Source: Alphaproteobacteria bacterium (GTDB lineage: Bacteria > Pseudomonadota > Alphaproteobacteria > Sphingomonadales > Kordiimonadaceae). Taken from it: 33,792 nucleotides of DNA. This document shows positions 24,278 to 32,650 of the stretch, in pieces. The stretch is from contig JABXIS010000093.1 in NCBI GenBank assembly GCA_013372975.1, positions 1 to 33,792 of the forward strand, written 5' to 3'. The translations under genes were made by a program, and so were the position numbers. Positions within the stretch are counted from its first letter, which is position 1, and each line of letters opens with the position of its first letter. Under the pieces are notes generated by a model, which was given only the letters and a program-made list of their open reading frames with translations, did not search any database and was not told the DNA's origin.

Positions 24278-25717
24278 TTGGCAATCGAACGCATATTGAT
24301 CGTGGAAGACGAAATCACCCAAAGCACGTTGCTTTCGGGCATTGTCGGCCGTGCGGGCTATGAAGCCGAAATCGCCATGAGCGGTCAGGAAGCTGTTGAC
24401 CGGCTGGCTGATGCATCAAGACCCGCAATCGATGTGATGCTGCTGGATCTTGTGATGCCCGGCATGGACGGCATTGAGGTTTTGAAAGCCATCCGCCCCA
24501 AGATGCCTGCGCTGCCGGTGATCATGCTCACCGCCCACAGCAGTATCGCTACTGTGGTCGATGCCATGCGCGCGGGCGCCAATGATTTTATCGTCAAGCC
24601 CGCCAGCGCCGAACGCATCCGCACGGCTATCGAGGCAGGCCTCAAGACAAGCGCCTTTGTGGGCGAGATTGGCCCCATGCGGGACCAGATCAGGGGCCGC
24701 GCCACAGGCCATGGCTTTGAAGGGCTGGTGGGCACATCAGAAAGCATGCAACGGGCCGTCGGGCTGGCGAAAAAAGCCGCCAAAGCCATCATCCCAGTGC
24801 TGATTGAAGGCGAAAGCGGTGTGGGCAAGGAAGTTTTCGCCAACGCCATTCATGACGCCAGCGACCGGTCGGGCACACCTTTTGTGGCCGTCAACTGTGG
24901 CGCCATCCCGGAAAATCTGGTGGAAAGCATCCTGTTCGGGCACGAAAAAGGCGCCTTCACCGGCGCCACCGAAAAACGCATCGGTAAATTCCAGGAAGCC
25001 GACGGCGGCACGCTGTTTCTGGATGAGGTGGGCGAACTGCCGCTCGATGTGCAGGTAAAGCTTCTGCGTGCGATCCAGGAAAAAGAAATTGACCCCGTGG
25101 GCGGGCGGCAATCCATTAAGGTCAACATAAGGATCATTTCGGCAACGAACAGAAATTTGGCAGAGCGTGTGGCCGAAGGCGCTTTCCGGGAAGATCTGTT
25201 TTACCGGCTGAATGTATTCCCGATCCATCTGCCGCCACTGCGGGACCGGAAAAGCGATATCCGGTCCCTTACCGAACATTTCCTCGACCAGATCGCCCAT
25301 ATGGAAGATATCGACCGCCGCCAGATATCGGTGGCGACACTGAAATTGCTGGAAGGATATGACTGGCCGGGCAATATCCGGCAACTTCAGAATGCGCTAT
25401 TCCGCGCCGTTATCCTTTCAGACAGCGAAACTCTGACCCCCTCTGACTTCCCTCATCTAACGCCCACTCAGCCAATTTATAGCGCAGAGGCGACGGCTCC
25501 CCCTTCCTCCCCCGTTTTGCCTGTGCCAGAAGGCATGACCCTGCCGCTGTTGGGCGCCGACGGTCACATTCGATCATTTGAAGACCTTGAAGCCGCCATC
25601 ATTGCGATGACACTGGAGAAATACGATGGCAAGATGGCTGAGGTTGCGCGCAGGCTTGGCATCGGTCGTTCAACCCTGTATCGCAAGGTGGCCGAGTACG
25701 GCCTTGATAACAACTGA
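24278..25717 (+). CDS. NtrC-family sigma-54-dependent response regulator
   Basis: A 479-residue activator. Receiver domain (about 4-118): D11/E12 pocket, phospho-acceptor D57 (VMLLDLVMPGMDG), IMLTAHSS and FIVKPAS. AAA+ domain (about 150-385): Walker A GESGVGKE (178-185), the sigma-54 contact loop GAFTGA (225-230), Walker B GGTLFLDEVGELP, and ALRDR-like PPLRDRKSDI. A Fis-type helix-turn-helix ends the protein (AEVARRLGIGRSTLYRKV). So it activates sigma-54 promoters when phosphorylated. It starts with TTG 24278, with AGGGG 6 nt upstream; no ATG alternative keeps the receiver domain. No kinase gene is adjacent. The murI start follows by 15 bp. Confidence 0.95.
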   Translation: MAIERILIVEDEITQSTLLSGIVGRAGYEAEIAMSGQEAVDRLADASRPAIDVMLLDLVMPGMDGIEVLKAIRPKMPALPVIMLTAHSSIATVVDAMRAGANDFIVKPASAERIRTAIEAGLKTSAFVGEIGPMRDQIRGRATGHGFEGLVGTSESMQRAVGLAKKAAKAIIPVLIEGESGVGKEVFANAIHDASDRSGTPFVAVNCGAIPENLVESILFGHEKGAFTGATEKRIGKFQEADGGTLFLDEVGELPLDVQVKLLRAIQEKEIDPVGGRQSIKVNIRIISATNRNLAERVAEGAFREDLFYRLNVFPIHLPPLRDRKSDIRSLTEHFLDQIAHMEDIDRRQISVATLKLLEGYDWPGNIRQLQNALFRAVILSDSETLTPSDFPHLTPTQPIYSAEATAPPSSPVLPVPEGMTLPLLGADGHIRSFEDLEAAIIAMTLEKYDGKMAEVARRLGIGRSTLYRKVAEYGLDNN

Positions 25718-25732
25718 GGGAAACCTTGATCC

Positions 25733-26569
25733 ATGATCGGTGTATTTGATTCAGGCTCCGGAGGCCTGACCATTCTGGAAGCCCTGCATGAACACATGCC
25801 CGATCAGGATTTTCTGTATCTGGGGGATCATGCCAATGCGCCATATGGCCACCGATCCAACGACCAGATCGTGGACATGACGCGCGCCAGCATGGAAATC
25901 CTGTTTGATGCGGGGTGTGACCTGGTTGTCCTTGCCTGCAACACTGCGGCCGCCATCGCCCTCAGGACATTACAACAGGACTGGCTGCCGAAGGCCTATC
26001 CGAACAAGCGTATTCTTGGGGTGCTTGTACCCATGGTAGAGGCCCTAACGGGTGTACCATGGTCGCAAGAGCATCCTGACCGACAAGAGCAAAAGAACCG
26101 CTCTATCCTCTTGTTTGCCACCCGGAAAACAGTGGATAGCGGCTCGTATCTGGATGAAGTCCGGAAAAGGGCGCCACATGTTACATTACACCAGAAAGCT
26201 TGCCCCGGCCTCGTGGACGCCATCGAAGGCGGTGCTGGGAAGGCGCCCGTCCGTGGCCTGATCGGCGGTTACATCGAAGAAGTGCTTGCGGCTTGCCCTA
26301 CACCCGAAGCAGCTGTTTTGGGGTGCACCCACTTTCCGCTTGTGAAAGACTATTTTCGGAGTGCCCTTCCAAAGGGAGTAGAGCTTCTTTCCCAACCGGA
26401 GATCGTGGCTGCTTCCCTTGTGGATTACTTGAAGCGGCACCCGGAATTTATGGTGGCTGGCAACGGCCATATACGACTACTGACCACAGGCAAACCAGAA
26501 GACGTAACGATGGCAGACGCTTACCTGCCGGAAAAACTGCGCCACTTTGAAGATCACAGAGACATTTGA
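25733..26569 (+). CDS. murI: Glutamate racemase
   Basis: A 278-residue cytoplasmic enzyme that makes D-glutamate for peptidoglycan. Catalytic pattern: N-terminal FDSGSGGLTIL with YLGDHANAPYG, first catalytic Cys C69 in LVVLACNTAA, second Cys C198 in AAVLGCTHFPLV. Length is normal for the family. A GAGGGAAACC site precedes ATG 25733. It follows the NtrC-type regulator by 15 bp, so the two may be co-transcribed although unrelated in role. It converges on the PAS gene, 16 bp apart. Confidence 0.95.
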   Translation: MIGVFDSGSGGLTILEALHEHMPDQDFLYLGDHANAPYGHRSNDQIVDMTRASMEILFDAGCDLVVLACNTAAAIALRTLQQDWLPKAYPNKRILGVLVPMVEALTGVPWSQEHPDRQEQKNRSILLFATRKTVDSGSYLDEVRKRAPHVTLHQKACPGLVDAIEGGAGKAPVRGLIGGYIEEVLAACPTPEAAVLGCTHFPLVKDYFRSALPKGVELLSQPEIVAASLVDYLKRHPEFMVAGNGHIRLLTTGKPEDVTMADAYLPEKLRHFEDHRDI

Positions 26570-26585
26570 ATTGGCTTGTCAGCCC

Positions 26586-27128
26586 TTATAGCTTCGGCAC
26601 ACCAAAGCCCAGATCGATATAGTCTTCTGCAGTGATATCCACAGTCTGAATATCTTGGGGCTTACCGAACTCGGTTAGCAAGGGCTGTTCCTTTGAAACG
26701 GAAACAATACCTACCAACCGATCAATCTGGCCACTTGCACTCCGCAAAGGCAACTGTGTGCTGTGATACCCGCGCATCAATCCATTTTCGCCCGCCAGGG
26801 TGCGCACCATGTGACCGCAGCAAGGTATATCGGTGATGTTGGTGTAAAAGGCATCAAATCGGTCCGCCACCTCTTTCGGCATGAAGTCGAACAGATTCAC
26901 ACCCGTGAAGCTGGCCTGCAACACATCATCAATCGCACTGCCAACAATGGTTGGGATGAGGTGCCGCGTGCCCTGCCGTTCAGCCATCGTCACCCACGGC
27001 AACAAAGGCTTGATATCGCTTGGGCGTAATTTGCTGCGATAAGGAATATCGCCGCCGGCATCTGACATTAGCTGACGATAATAACTCAGAAATTGTTTGT
27101 GGGACGTCGGTAAAGACACAAAAGGCAC
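26586..27128 (-). CDS. PAS domain protein (PAS_5-like)
   Basis: A 180-residue protein with a single PAS-like domain of the kind frequent in alphaproteobacteria (PAS_5/PF07310 style). Typical points are FLSYYRQLMSDAGGDIPYRSKLRPSDIKPLLPWVTMAE near the start, TRHLIPTIVGSAIDDVLQASFTGVNLFDFM, and TRTLAGENG-like HMVRTLAGENGLMRGYHSTQLPL. There is no output domain. It probably binds a small ligand or mediates protein contacts; function unknown. The start is GTG 27128 or GTG 27119; both lie in or next to a long hairpin. Confidence 0.75.
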   Translation of the reverse strand: MPFVSLPTSHKQFLSYYRQLMSDAGGDIPYRSKLRPSDIKPLLPWVTMAERQGTRHLIPTIVGSAIDDVLQASFTGVNLFDFMPKEVADRFDAFYTNITDIPCCGHMVRTLAGENGLMRGYHSTQLPLRSASGQIDRLVGIVSVSKEQPLLTEFGKPQDIQTVDITAEDYIDLGFGVPKL

Positions 27129-27180
27129 CCGCTACTAATACTTCCCCATACGGGGGCTAGCTTGCCAAGTAGCGGATGCC
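27124..27180. repeat. Long hairpin between gapR and the PAS gene
   Basis: Arms GGCACCCGCTAC (27124-27135) and GTAGCGGATGCC (27169-27180) pair at 11 of 12 positions, with an inner CCCC-ATAC-GGGG stem (27144-27155). On the minus strand the 3' arm covers the PAS start codon region. It might end gapR transcription or mask the PAS start. Confidence 0.55.
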
Positions 27181-27220
27181 TTGTCTATTTTCTTTTTCTC
27201 ACCTTTCAGGCGAGAACAGC

Positions 27221-27499
27221 TTATTCTTCACCCGGTGCGCTGGCTTCCGGCAACTGACCGCCTTCGATAGCATGCAGATACACATCCAGAAGCGCTTCCT
27301 GCTCCTGCCGGTCCGCCTGATCCATCTTGCGGATGGAGATCACCTTGCGCATTACCTTGGTGTCAAAACCAACAGCCTTGGCACCCGCATAGACTTCCTT
27401 GATGTCTTCCGCGATGCCTTTTTTTTCTTCTTCCAAGCGTTCGATCCGCTCGATAAAGGAACGAAGCTGTTCCCCTGCTACGCCGCCAGCCTGTACCAT
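27221..27499 (-). CDS. gapR: GapR-family DNA-binding protein (DUF2312)
   Basis: A 92-residue protein of the DUF2312/UPF0335 family; Caulobacter GapR is a chromosome-structuring protein that clamps overtwisted DNA and aids replication and cell growth. The conserved core [20 protein letters not shown], then [26 protein letters not shown] and [11 protein letters not shown], is clear. It is a helical, coiled-coil-forming, mostly basic core. ATG 27499 has GGGAG upstream; upstream in-frame codons are not family-like. It is alone between the DUF1244 gene and the PAS gene. Confidence 0.92.
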   Translation of the reverse strand: MVQAGGVAGEQLRSFIERIERLEEEKKGIAEDIKEVYAGAKAVGFDTKVMRKVISIRKMDQADRQEQEALLDVYLHAIEGGQLPEASAPGEE

Positions 27500-27618
27500 G
27501 TGGCTATACTCCCTGATTTCTTTTGTCTGTTTACCAGCTGCCGCCCTGCGGCCCTGAATCGGCGCGCACTGTAGCCGCGCACCGCACACCGTTCAATCCC
27601 GATTTATGGGCAAGGCGA

Positions 27619-27942
27619 CTAACCGTTTGCTTTCGCTACCTTGTTTTTTGCAACGCTGATTTCCATGCGCCGCATTTGCTCTTCGGTCGCGGGCGTCTGA
27701 TACTGCTCTTTGTACTCGTCGTAGGACATGCCGTAGACCCGCTGTTGTGCCTCTTCCTTCGACACATCCACGCCCAGCTCTGCCGCTTCCTCGGCATACC
27801 ATTTATAGAAACAGTTGCGGCAGAAGCCGCCATACCCCATCAGGTCGATATTCTGCACATCGGTACGATCCTGCAGGTGCTTCAGCAAGCGCCGAAAAAC
27901 AGCCGCGTCGATCTTGTCCTGCATATCCTGGTCTGTCGCCAT
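27619..27942 (-). CDS. DUF1244 family protein
   Basis: A 107-residue protein with the DUF1244 hallmark VQNIDLMGYGGFCRNCFYKWYAEEA, containing a CxxC pair that may bind a metal (FCRNCF). The remainder is polar and helical. Function is unknown. ATG 27942 has a GAGGAGAAAG site, 11 bp after the stop of the amidohydrolase gene, so both are probably one operon. The family is common in alphaproteobacteria and some gammaproteobacteria. Confidence 0.88.
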   Translation of the reverse strand: MATDQDMQDKIDAAVFRRLLKHLQDRTDVQNIDLMGYGGFCRNCFYKWYAEEAAELGVDVSKEEAQQRVYGMSYDEYKEQYQTPATEEQMRRMEISVAKNKVAKANG

Positions 27943-27953
27943 TATCTTTCTCC

Positions 27954-28724
27954 TCATCTGAAATGTTCAATGCGCGCGATATCATCGCGCTGCATGCATT
28001 CGTCCAACAGGTCCGCCATCAGGGCCGCCCATTCGTCTGTCATGGATTGTTTCGCCAGAAGGTCCTGCCTGATCTCGATGGTGGTCTGTGGCAGGCCATG
28101 TGCCGCGCCGTGGCGCTCCATGGTGTGATAAAGGTCCTTACCCGAATAAGGCAGATTATCGCCGATCACCAAATCGGTTTCGCGCTCCATCAGGCCGATC
28201 ATGGCCTGGGCGAGACGCGGATCCTTGTTCCACAGAAACCCGGCATGCCATGGGCGCTTCTCGCCGCCCATCTCGTCCGTAAAGCTGTGCATGCCTACTA
28301 CAAGCGGCACAACGCCCGCGTCCAGATGCGCCTCAACCAGATGCGCACAAGCATCGTGGAAAGGGGTGTAATAGGCATCCATCCTCGCCCGGATTGCCCC
28401 GGCGGACAAATCCCCGTTGCCGGGGATGCTGATGCCGTCACTGATGGCAGGTACCAATGTCGGGCTGTCTGGTTCGCGGTTACAATCAATCAACAGGCGC
28501 GATACCGGCGCCAGCACCGCCGACACACCCATCAATTCACACATTTTCCGGGTAACGGCCTCGGCCCCGATATCATAGGCAACATGTTGCGCCAGAACAT
28601 CATCTGGCAGCCCGAGCTGTTCAAATCCTGCAGGGATATGATTGGTGGCATGATCGCACAAAATAATCAGCCCTTCGCGTGCATCGGGGTTCAGGATTTC
28701 AGGCTGGACAGGAGAACTGGACAT
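27954..28724 (-). CDS. N-formylglutamate amidohydrolase-like protein
   Basis: A 256-residue enzyme of the PF05013 family (N-formylglutamate amidohydrolase), which hydrolyses N-formyl-L-glutamate in histidine breakdown, although many members have unproven substrates. Recognisable segments are LIILCDHATNHIPAGFEQLG, AYDIGAEAVTRKMCELM, SRLLIDCNREPDSPTLVPAISDG, VVGMHSFTDEMGGEKRPWHAG, and the late GLPQTTIEIRQDLL. No hut genes surround it. The start is uncertain: ATG 28724 is chosen, ATG 28745 adds seven residues (MRATVYL), and neither has a strong ribosome binding site. It is divergent from pyk. Confidence 0.87.
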   Translation of the reverse strand: MSSSPVQPEILNPDAREGLIILCDHATNHIPAGFEQLGLPDDVLAQHVAYDIGAEAVTRKMCELMGVSAVLAPVSRLLIDCNREPDSPTLVPAISDGISIPGNGDLSAGAIRARMDAYYTPFHDACAHLVEAHLDAGVVPLVVGMHSFTDEMGGEKRPWHAGFLWNKDPRLAQAMIGLMERETDLVIGDNLPYSGKDLYHTMERHGAAHGLPQTTIEIRQDLLAKQSMTDEWAALMADLLDECMQRDDIARIEHFR

Positions 28725-28910
28725 GAGATACACCGTTGCGCGCATATGAAACTTTATGGTCAGCCCCATAAAAAAGCTGGACCTTGACACCGCTATCAAG
28801 CAGCATGTGCGCCGAAAAGTAATGATCTGAACAGACAAGTCAACAAACACTGAGCCGCGGCCGGCCTTCGCCCCGCGCCCTGTACCGCAGGCTCTCGCCC
28901 GGGAGGCAAA

Positions 28911-30359
28911 ATGACGTCCGAGACTATTTCCATCCGCCGACAACGCAAAACACGCATCGTCGCAACCCTGGGGCCTGCCAGCAGCAGCCATGAACGCATT
29001 CGCGAGCTTTTCCTCGCCGGTGTGGATGTGTTCCGGCTGAACATGAGCCATGGCGAACACAAGGACAAGGAAGCGCTGGTGCATACCATTCGTGCGGTAG
29101 AGCGCGAACTTAACCACCCGATTGCCATCTTGGCTGACCTTCAGGGCCCGAAACTTCGCATCGGCCTGTTCGAAGATGGCAAGATCACATTGAAGGAAGG
29201 GCAGCCTTTCAAGCTCGACCTTCTGGATCAGCCGGGCAATAACGAGCGTGTGTATCTGCCGCACAAGGAAATCTTCGACGCCCTTGAAGTTGGTACCAAC
29301 ATCCTGCTGGATGACGGCAAGATCCGCCTTGAAGTGGAGGCCGTGGAAGAAAACCGCGCCCGCACCCGCGTGATCGTGGGTGGCGTGCTGTCCGACCGGA
29401 AAGGCGTGAATGTGCCAAACGCCGTTCTGCCACTGGCGGCCCTTACAGAGAAAGACCGCAAAGACCTTACCTTCGCGCTGCAGTGCGGCGTGGACTGGGT
29501 GGCGCTTTCCTTCGTGCAGCGCGCAGCAGATGTGGCCGAAGCCAAAAAGCTTGTGGGCAAAAAAGCCTCGGTAATGGCAAAGATCGAAAAGCCCGCCGCT
29601 GTAACGGCGCTCAATGAAATTATCGAGCTGGCTGACGGTGTGATGGTTGCCCGCGGCGATCTGGGCGTTGAGGAACCGGTTGAAAATGTACCGGGCATCC
29701 AGAAAATGATCGTGCGTCAGGCGCGTCAGGCAGGCAAGCCTGTTGTTGTGGCCACGCAGATGCTGGAAAGCATGATCAAGTCGCCCGTGCCTACCCGCGC
29801 CGAAGTGTCAGACGTTGCCACCGCCGTACAGGATGGCGCGGATGCCGTGATGCTGTCGGCCGAATCCGCCGTTGGCGATTATCCGATCGAAGCCGTGCAG
29901 GTGATGAACCGGGTGGCAGAACGCGTGGAAAACGAGCCCAACTATCTGATGACGGGCGCTGAAGAGCGCACCAACCCGAACGCCACCACGGAAGACGCTA
30001 TCACGGCGGCTGCCAAACAGGTGGCACGCACGGTGGGCGCCAAAGCGATTGTTACCTTCACCACATCGGGCGCCACGGCCCTGAGGGCCGCGCGGGAACG
30101 CCCCGACGCCCCGATCCTGACCCTCACACCCAAGCTCGCCGTTGCACGCCGCCTCTCGATCGTGTGGGGCCTGCATACGGTCAAAACCAAGGATGTGGGC
30201 GCGTTCGAGGAAATGGTTGGCAAATCCAAGCGCATGGCCCTGAGGGCTGGCCTCGTGAAAGCAGGGGACCGTATCGTGGTGACCGCAGGCGTACCCTTTG
30301 GCACGCCGGGCGCCACCAACGTGCTGCATATCGCCTGGATTAGCGGAAGCGAACTTTAG
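28911..30359 (+). CDS. pyk: Pyruvate kinase
   Basis: A 482-residue cytoplasmic glycolytic enzyme making pyruvate and ATP from phosphoenolpyruvate and ADP. Active-site features: KTRIVATLGPAS, R42/N44/S46 in VDVFRLNMSHG, the LADLQGPKLRIG segment, MAKIEKPAAV with the catalytic Lys-Glu, and GVMVARGDLGVE with the metal/phosphate site. A C-terminal allosteric-type domain follows (AITAAAKQVARTVGAKAIVTFTTSGATA). ATG 28911 has GGGAGG upstream. It ends in a 4-bp overlap with the convergent HAD gene. Confidence 0.97.
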   Translation: MTSETISIRRQRKTRIVATLGPASSSHERIRELFLAGVDVFRLNMSHGEHKDKEALVHTIRAVERELNHPIAILADLQGPKLRIGLFEDGKITLKEGQPFKLDLLDQPGNNERVYLPHKEIFDALEVGTNILLDDGKIRLEVEAVEENRARTRVIVGGVLSDRKGVNVPNAVLPLAALTEKDRKDLTFALQCGVDWVALSFVQRAADVAEAKKLVGKKASVMAKIEKPAAVTALNEIIELADGVMVARGDLGVEEPVENVPGIQKMIVRQARQAGKPVVVATQMLESMIKSPVPTRAEVSDVATAVQDGADAVMLSAESAVGDYPIEAVQVMNRVAERVENEPNYLMTGAEERTNPNATTEDAITAAAKQVARTVGAKAIVTFTTSGATALRAARERPDAPILTLTPKLAVARRLSIVWGLHTVKTKDVGAFEEMVGKSKRMALRAGLVKAGDRIVVTAGVPFGTPGATNVLHIAWISGSEL

Positions 30360-30967
30360 GCAAGCAAGCCATGCTGGCGCAGATCGGCCTCAAGCCTGTC
30401 TGCGCCGGTGAAATGATGCCCCACCATGCCCGCCTGTTCTGACGCGCGCACATTATCAATGCGGTCATCGATATACAGCGTGGCTTCCGGATCAAGCCCG
30501 AACCGCGAGATTGTCAGATCAAAGATGCGTGGGTCCGGCTTCACAAGCTTCACCTCACCTGACACCACCACCCCTTCTAACAGATCTGTGTAGGCGTTCT
30601 TGCGGCAGAAGGCGGGCCATTTTTCGTGCGAGAAGTTGGTGAGCGCATAACAGGGCACACCCTGTTCTGTTAGCTGCTCCAACAACCGCACTGTGCCATG
30701 GATGGTATCCCCGATGGTTTCATCCCAGCGCTCGTCGAAAGCGCGGATCAGATCTTCATGTTCGGGGAACTGTTCCGAAAGAATCCGCACCCCTTCCGCA
30801 AACGGTCGCCCACGATCATGTTCTGTGTGCCAGTCAAGCGTCACCACATCCTGGAGGAAGGCATCCAGCGCATCCGGACAGTCGATCAGTTTCTGGTACA
30901 ACAGGCGCGGGTCCCAGCGCACAAAAACATTGCCAATATCAAAGAGAACGGTGTGAAGCCTGGCCAC
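30356..30967 (-). CDS. HAD-superfamily hydrolase (YihX-like, class IA)
   Basis: A 203-residue phosphatase. HAD motifs: I, LFDIGNVFVRWD (nucleophile and general acid Asp replaced as in IGNV-type members); II, YALTNFS; III, KLVKPDPRIF; IV, LYIDDRIDNV. The IGNV form and WHTEHDRGRPFAEG cap match YihX/alpha-D-glucose-1-phosphatase-like proteins; the substrate here is unproven. GTG 30967 is chosen since GGGGG lies about 9 nt upstream, and a TTG at 31000 would extend into the terminator hairpin. The rpmJ-side repeat lies directly upstream and contributes bases of the ribosome binding site. Confidence 0.88.
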   Translation of the reverse strand: MARLHTVLFDIGNVFVRWDPRLLYQKLIDCPDALDAFLQDVVTLDWHTEHDRGRPFAEGVRILSEQFPEHEDLIRAFDERWDETIGDTIHGTVRLLEQLTEQGVPCYALTNFSHEKWPAFCRKNAYTDLLEGVVVSGEVKLVKPDPRIFDLTISRFGLDPEATLYIDDRIDNVRASEQAGMVGHHFTGADRLEADLRQHGLLA

Positions 30968-30977
30968 GATCGAAAAC

Positions 30978-31077
30978 CCCCAAATGAGAAAGCCGCGCAA
31001 CTCTATCAGAGCGCACGGCTAAATCAATCAGGCTGGATAACCAGACCCAGCTGAAGCGAGAGGCTTAGCCCTGGCGC
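30978..31077. repeat. Direct repeat, left copy (rpmJ 3' end and terminator)
   Basis: This 100-bp block matches 32651-32749 with four differences (one extra A at 31008 and three substitutions). On the minus strand it begins with the final codons of rpmJ (CGC CAG GGC TAA), continues through the rpmJ hairpin terminator (stem 30992-31019) and ends in the CCCC that forms the ribosome binding site of the HAD gene. It is a duplicated, non-functional remnant of the rpmJ tail. Confidence 0.92.
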
Positions 31078-31098
31078 ACACAACACACTCAGAGTCGG

Positions 31099-31132
31099 TT
31101 GACATATTTTCAAGTCGCCGCAACACTAATTC
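31099..31132 (+). promoter_or_regulatory. Possible promoter of the TPR module
   Basis: A perfect -35, TTGACA (31099-31104), lies just inside the left repeat. A -10 is unclear: TAATTC (31127-31132) is 22 bp away, and the closer AACACT at 17 bp is poor. It would serve the two module genes. Confidence 0.35.
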
Positions 31133-31158
31133 CGTGCATGGCAGATAGGGAAAGTTGT

Positions 31159-31368
31159 ATGGACGATATTCTGAATTGGATCAGCGCAAACCCCAAACAG
31201 GCAGGTGGAATAGGTGTAGCCCTTGCGGCAGGCATCGCTGCAGTGTGGAAATGGGCCACACGCGACAAGACAGGTATTTCACAGTCGACACAAGGCAGCC
31301 AATCCCCCGCCATCAACGCGGGCGGCGATGTTGATATCAGCTATGGTGACAAGCCTGATGCGCAGTAA
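31159..31368 (+). CDS. Small membrane-anchored protein of the TPR module
   Basis: A 69-residue protein starting at ATG 31159 with AGGGAAAG upstream. A short polar N-terminus (MDDILNWISANPKQAG) is followed by one membrane helix (about 17-33, GIGVALAAGIAAVWKW). The tail contains the motif GSQSPAINAGGDVDISYG, which also occurs in the next protein as GTQSPAIHSGGDTTINYG. The topology is probably N-out/C-in or a simple tail anchor, exact side unknown. Its stop overlaps the next gene by 11 bp. Similar small TM proteins with a GGD-x-x-I motif exist in accessory regions of many bacteria to my recollection, with no established role. Confidence 0.75.
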   Translation: MDDILNWISANPKQAGGIGVALAAGIAAVWKWATRDKTGISQSTQGSQSPAINAGGDVDISYGDKPDAQ

Positions 31369-32620
31369 GAAGCCTTCTGAACCGGCACAGCAAACCGAAG
31401 GCACCCAGTCCCCCGCCATTCACTCGGGCGGCGATACCACCATCAATTATGGCCTGACCCCGGCACTTCAAGACGCGTTAGCGAAAGAGATTGAATCGAA
31501 AAGCCTGGCGCTTGCGGAAAAAGAAGAGCTGGTTGCGAAACAGGCACAAACCATCCGGAAATTGCAAGCAAGCCTGAACAACCGCCCGGCTGACCAGTCC
31601 CTCGCCGTGGAGGCCAAAGCCAAGCTGGATGAAGGCGACCTGGATGAAGCCCGCGGCCTTCTGGAACAATCCTTCAAAAGCAACAAGCTGAAGGCTACAG
31701 AAAAGGCCGAACAAGCCGCCGCAGATGCCTTTGAGCTTGCAAAGCTTCATGAAGCACAACTCGAATATTACGAGGCGCAGGCATGGCATGAACGGGCTGT
31801 GAAACTGGCTCCCACGAATACCGTCTATCTGAACGAAGCGGGATTGAATGCGCAAGTAATAGGACAAAACAAGCTGGCTATCGCCCATCTTGAGAAAGCA
31901 CTTGAAAGGCTTATAAGCGCCAATGGCGACGAACACCCTCACGTCGCGTCTATTCGAAATAACTTAGGTGGCGTGTGGCAAGATCTAGGAGATCCACTCA
32001 AAGCTATTGGCTACGTTGAGAAAGCGCTAGAAAGTGATTTAAAGACCTATGGAGAAAATCATCCCAAAATCGCTATCCGTTGGAATAATCTTGGCGGCGC
32101 ATGGCAGGACTTAGGAGAGCCACAAAAGGCACTCGAATATTATGAAAGGGCACTGGAAAGCGACTTGAAAACCTATGGCACATCTCATCCAATTGTTGCG
32201 ATCCGCTGGAACAATCTAGGAAGCACTTGGTCTGCATTGGGAGAGCCTCTGAAGGCTATTGAGTATTTTGAAAAATCGCTGGAAAACGGTTTAAACACCT
32301 ATGGAGAAGGACACCCCAAAGTCGCCATCCGTAGAAACAACCTGGGAAGTGTCTGGAATGAACTGGGGGAACCTAAAAAAGCTATCGAATATTTTGAAAA
32401 GGCGTTAAAAAGCGACTTAAAGACCTATGGTGAAAACCATGCAGATGTCGCCATTGATCTGAATAACCTAGGCAGAACATGGCAAGACCTTGGAGAGCCC
32501 AAGAAAGCCATCGAGTATTACGAGAAAGCTCTTTCCACAGCTTTGACCTGTTGGGGAGAAAACCATCCGAATACACAAGTAATCCAGAACAATCTGGATG
32601 CATGTAAAGCGTCTCTTTAG
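31358..32620 (+). CDS. TPR repeat protein with N-terminal GGD motif
   Basis: A 420-residue soluble protein. Residues 15-32 carry the shared motif G-T-QSPAI-H-S-GGD-T-T-I-N-YG. A coiled coil follows (about 38-75), then helical TPR-like units (about 80-185), then five 42-residue repeats of kinesin-light-chain type starting at residues 190, 232, 274, 316 and 358 and a partial sixth at 400. The repeat consensus is YGENHPxVAIRxNNLG, then W-x-x-LGEPxKAIEYxEKAL. No enzyme or NTPase domain is present, so it is likely a scaffold or ligand sensor. ATG 31358 overlaps the small membrane protein gene. The shared motif suggests the two proteins contact one another. Recruitment to the membrane is inferred. 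Closely related repeats are a sign of recent tandem expansion. Confidence 0.85.
   Translation: MRSKKPSEPAQQTEGTQSPAIHSGGDTTINYGLTPALQDALAKEIESKSLALAEKEELVAKQAQTIRKLQASLNNRPADQSLAVEAKAKLDEGDLDEARGLLEQSFKSNKLKATEKAEQAAADAFELAKLHEAQLEYYEAQAWHERAVKLAPTNTVYLNEAGLNAQVIGQNKLAIAHLEKALERLISANGDEHPHVASIRNNLGGVWQDLGDPLKAIGYVEKALESDLKTYGENHPKIAIRWNNLGGAWQDLGEPQKALEYYERALESDLKTYGTSHPIVAIRWNNLGSTWSALGEPLKAIEYFEKSLENGLNTYGEGHPKVAIRRNNLGSVWNELGEPKKAIEYFEKALKSDLKTYGENHADVAIDLNNLGRTWQDLGEPKKAIEYYEKALSTALTCWGENHPNTQVIQNNLDACKASL
31925..32617 (+). repeat. Tandem 126-bp coding repeats (42-residue TPR units)
   Basis: Units begin at 31925, 32051, 32177, 32303, 32429 and a partial one at 32555. They are in frame, so copy number can change without a frameshift. 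This part is visibly more AT-rich than the flanking housekeeping genes. Confidence 0.8.
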
Positions 32621-32650
32621 CTCCAAACTACCAGCCTCTAGTCCTCCACA

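Noticed and set aside
24240-24290. Sigma-54 promoter before the NtrC-type regulator
   Set aside because: TGG and GC elements are present but not at the -24/-12 spacing.
31925-32617. CRISPR-like array
   Set aside because: The 126-bp periodicity is coding and in frame with TPR units; there are no unique spacers.
31078-32650. Transposon or IS element around the TPR module
   Set aside because: No transposase, no terminal inverted repeats at the inner ends of the repeats, and the flanking repeat is far longer than a target-site duplication.
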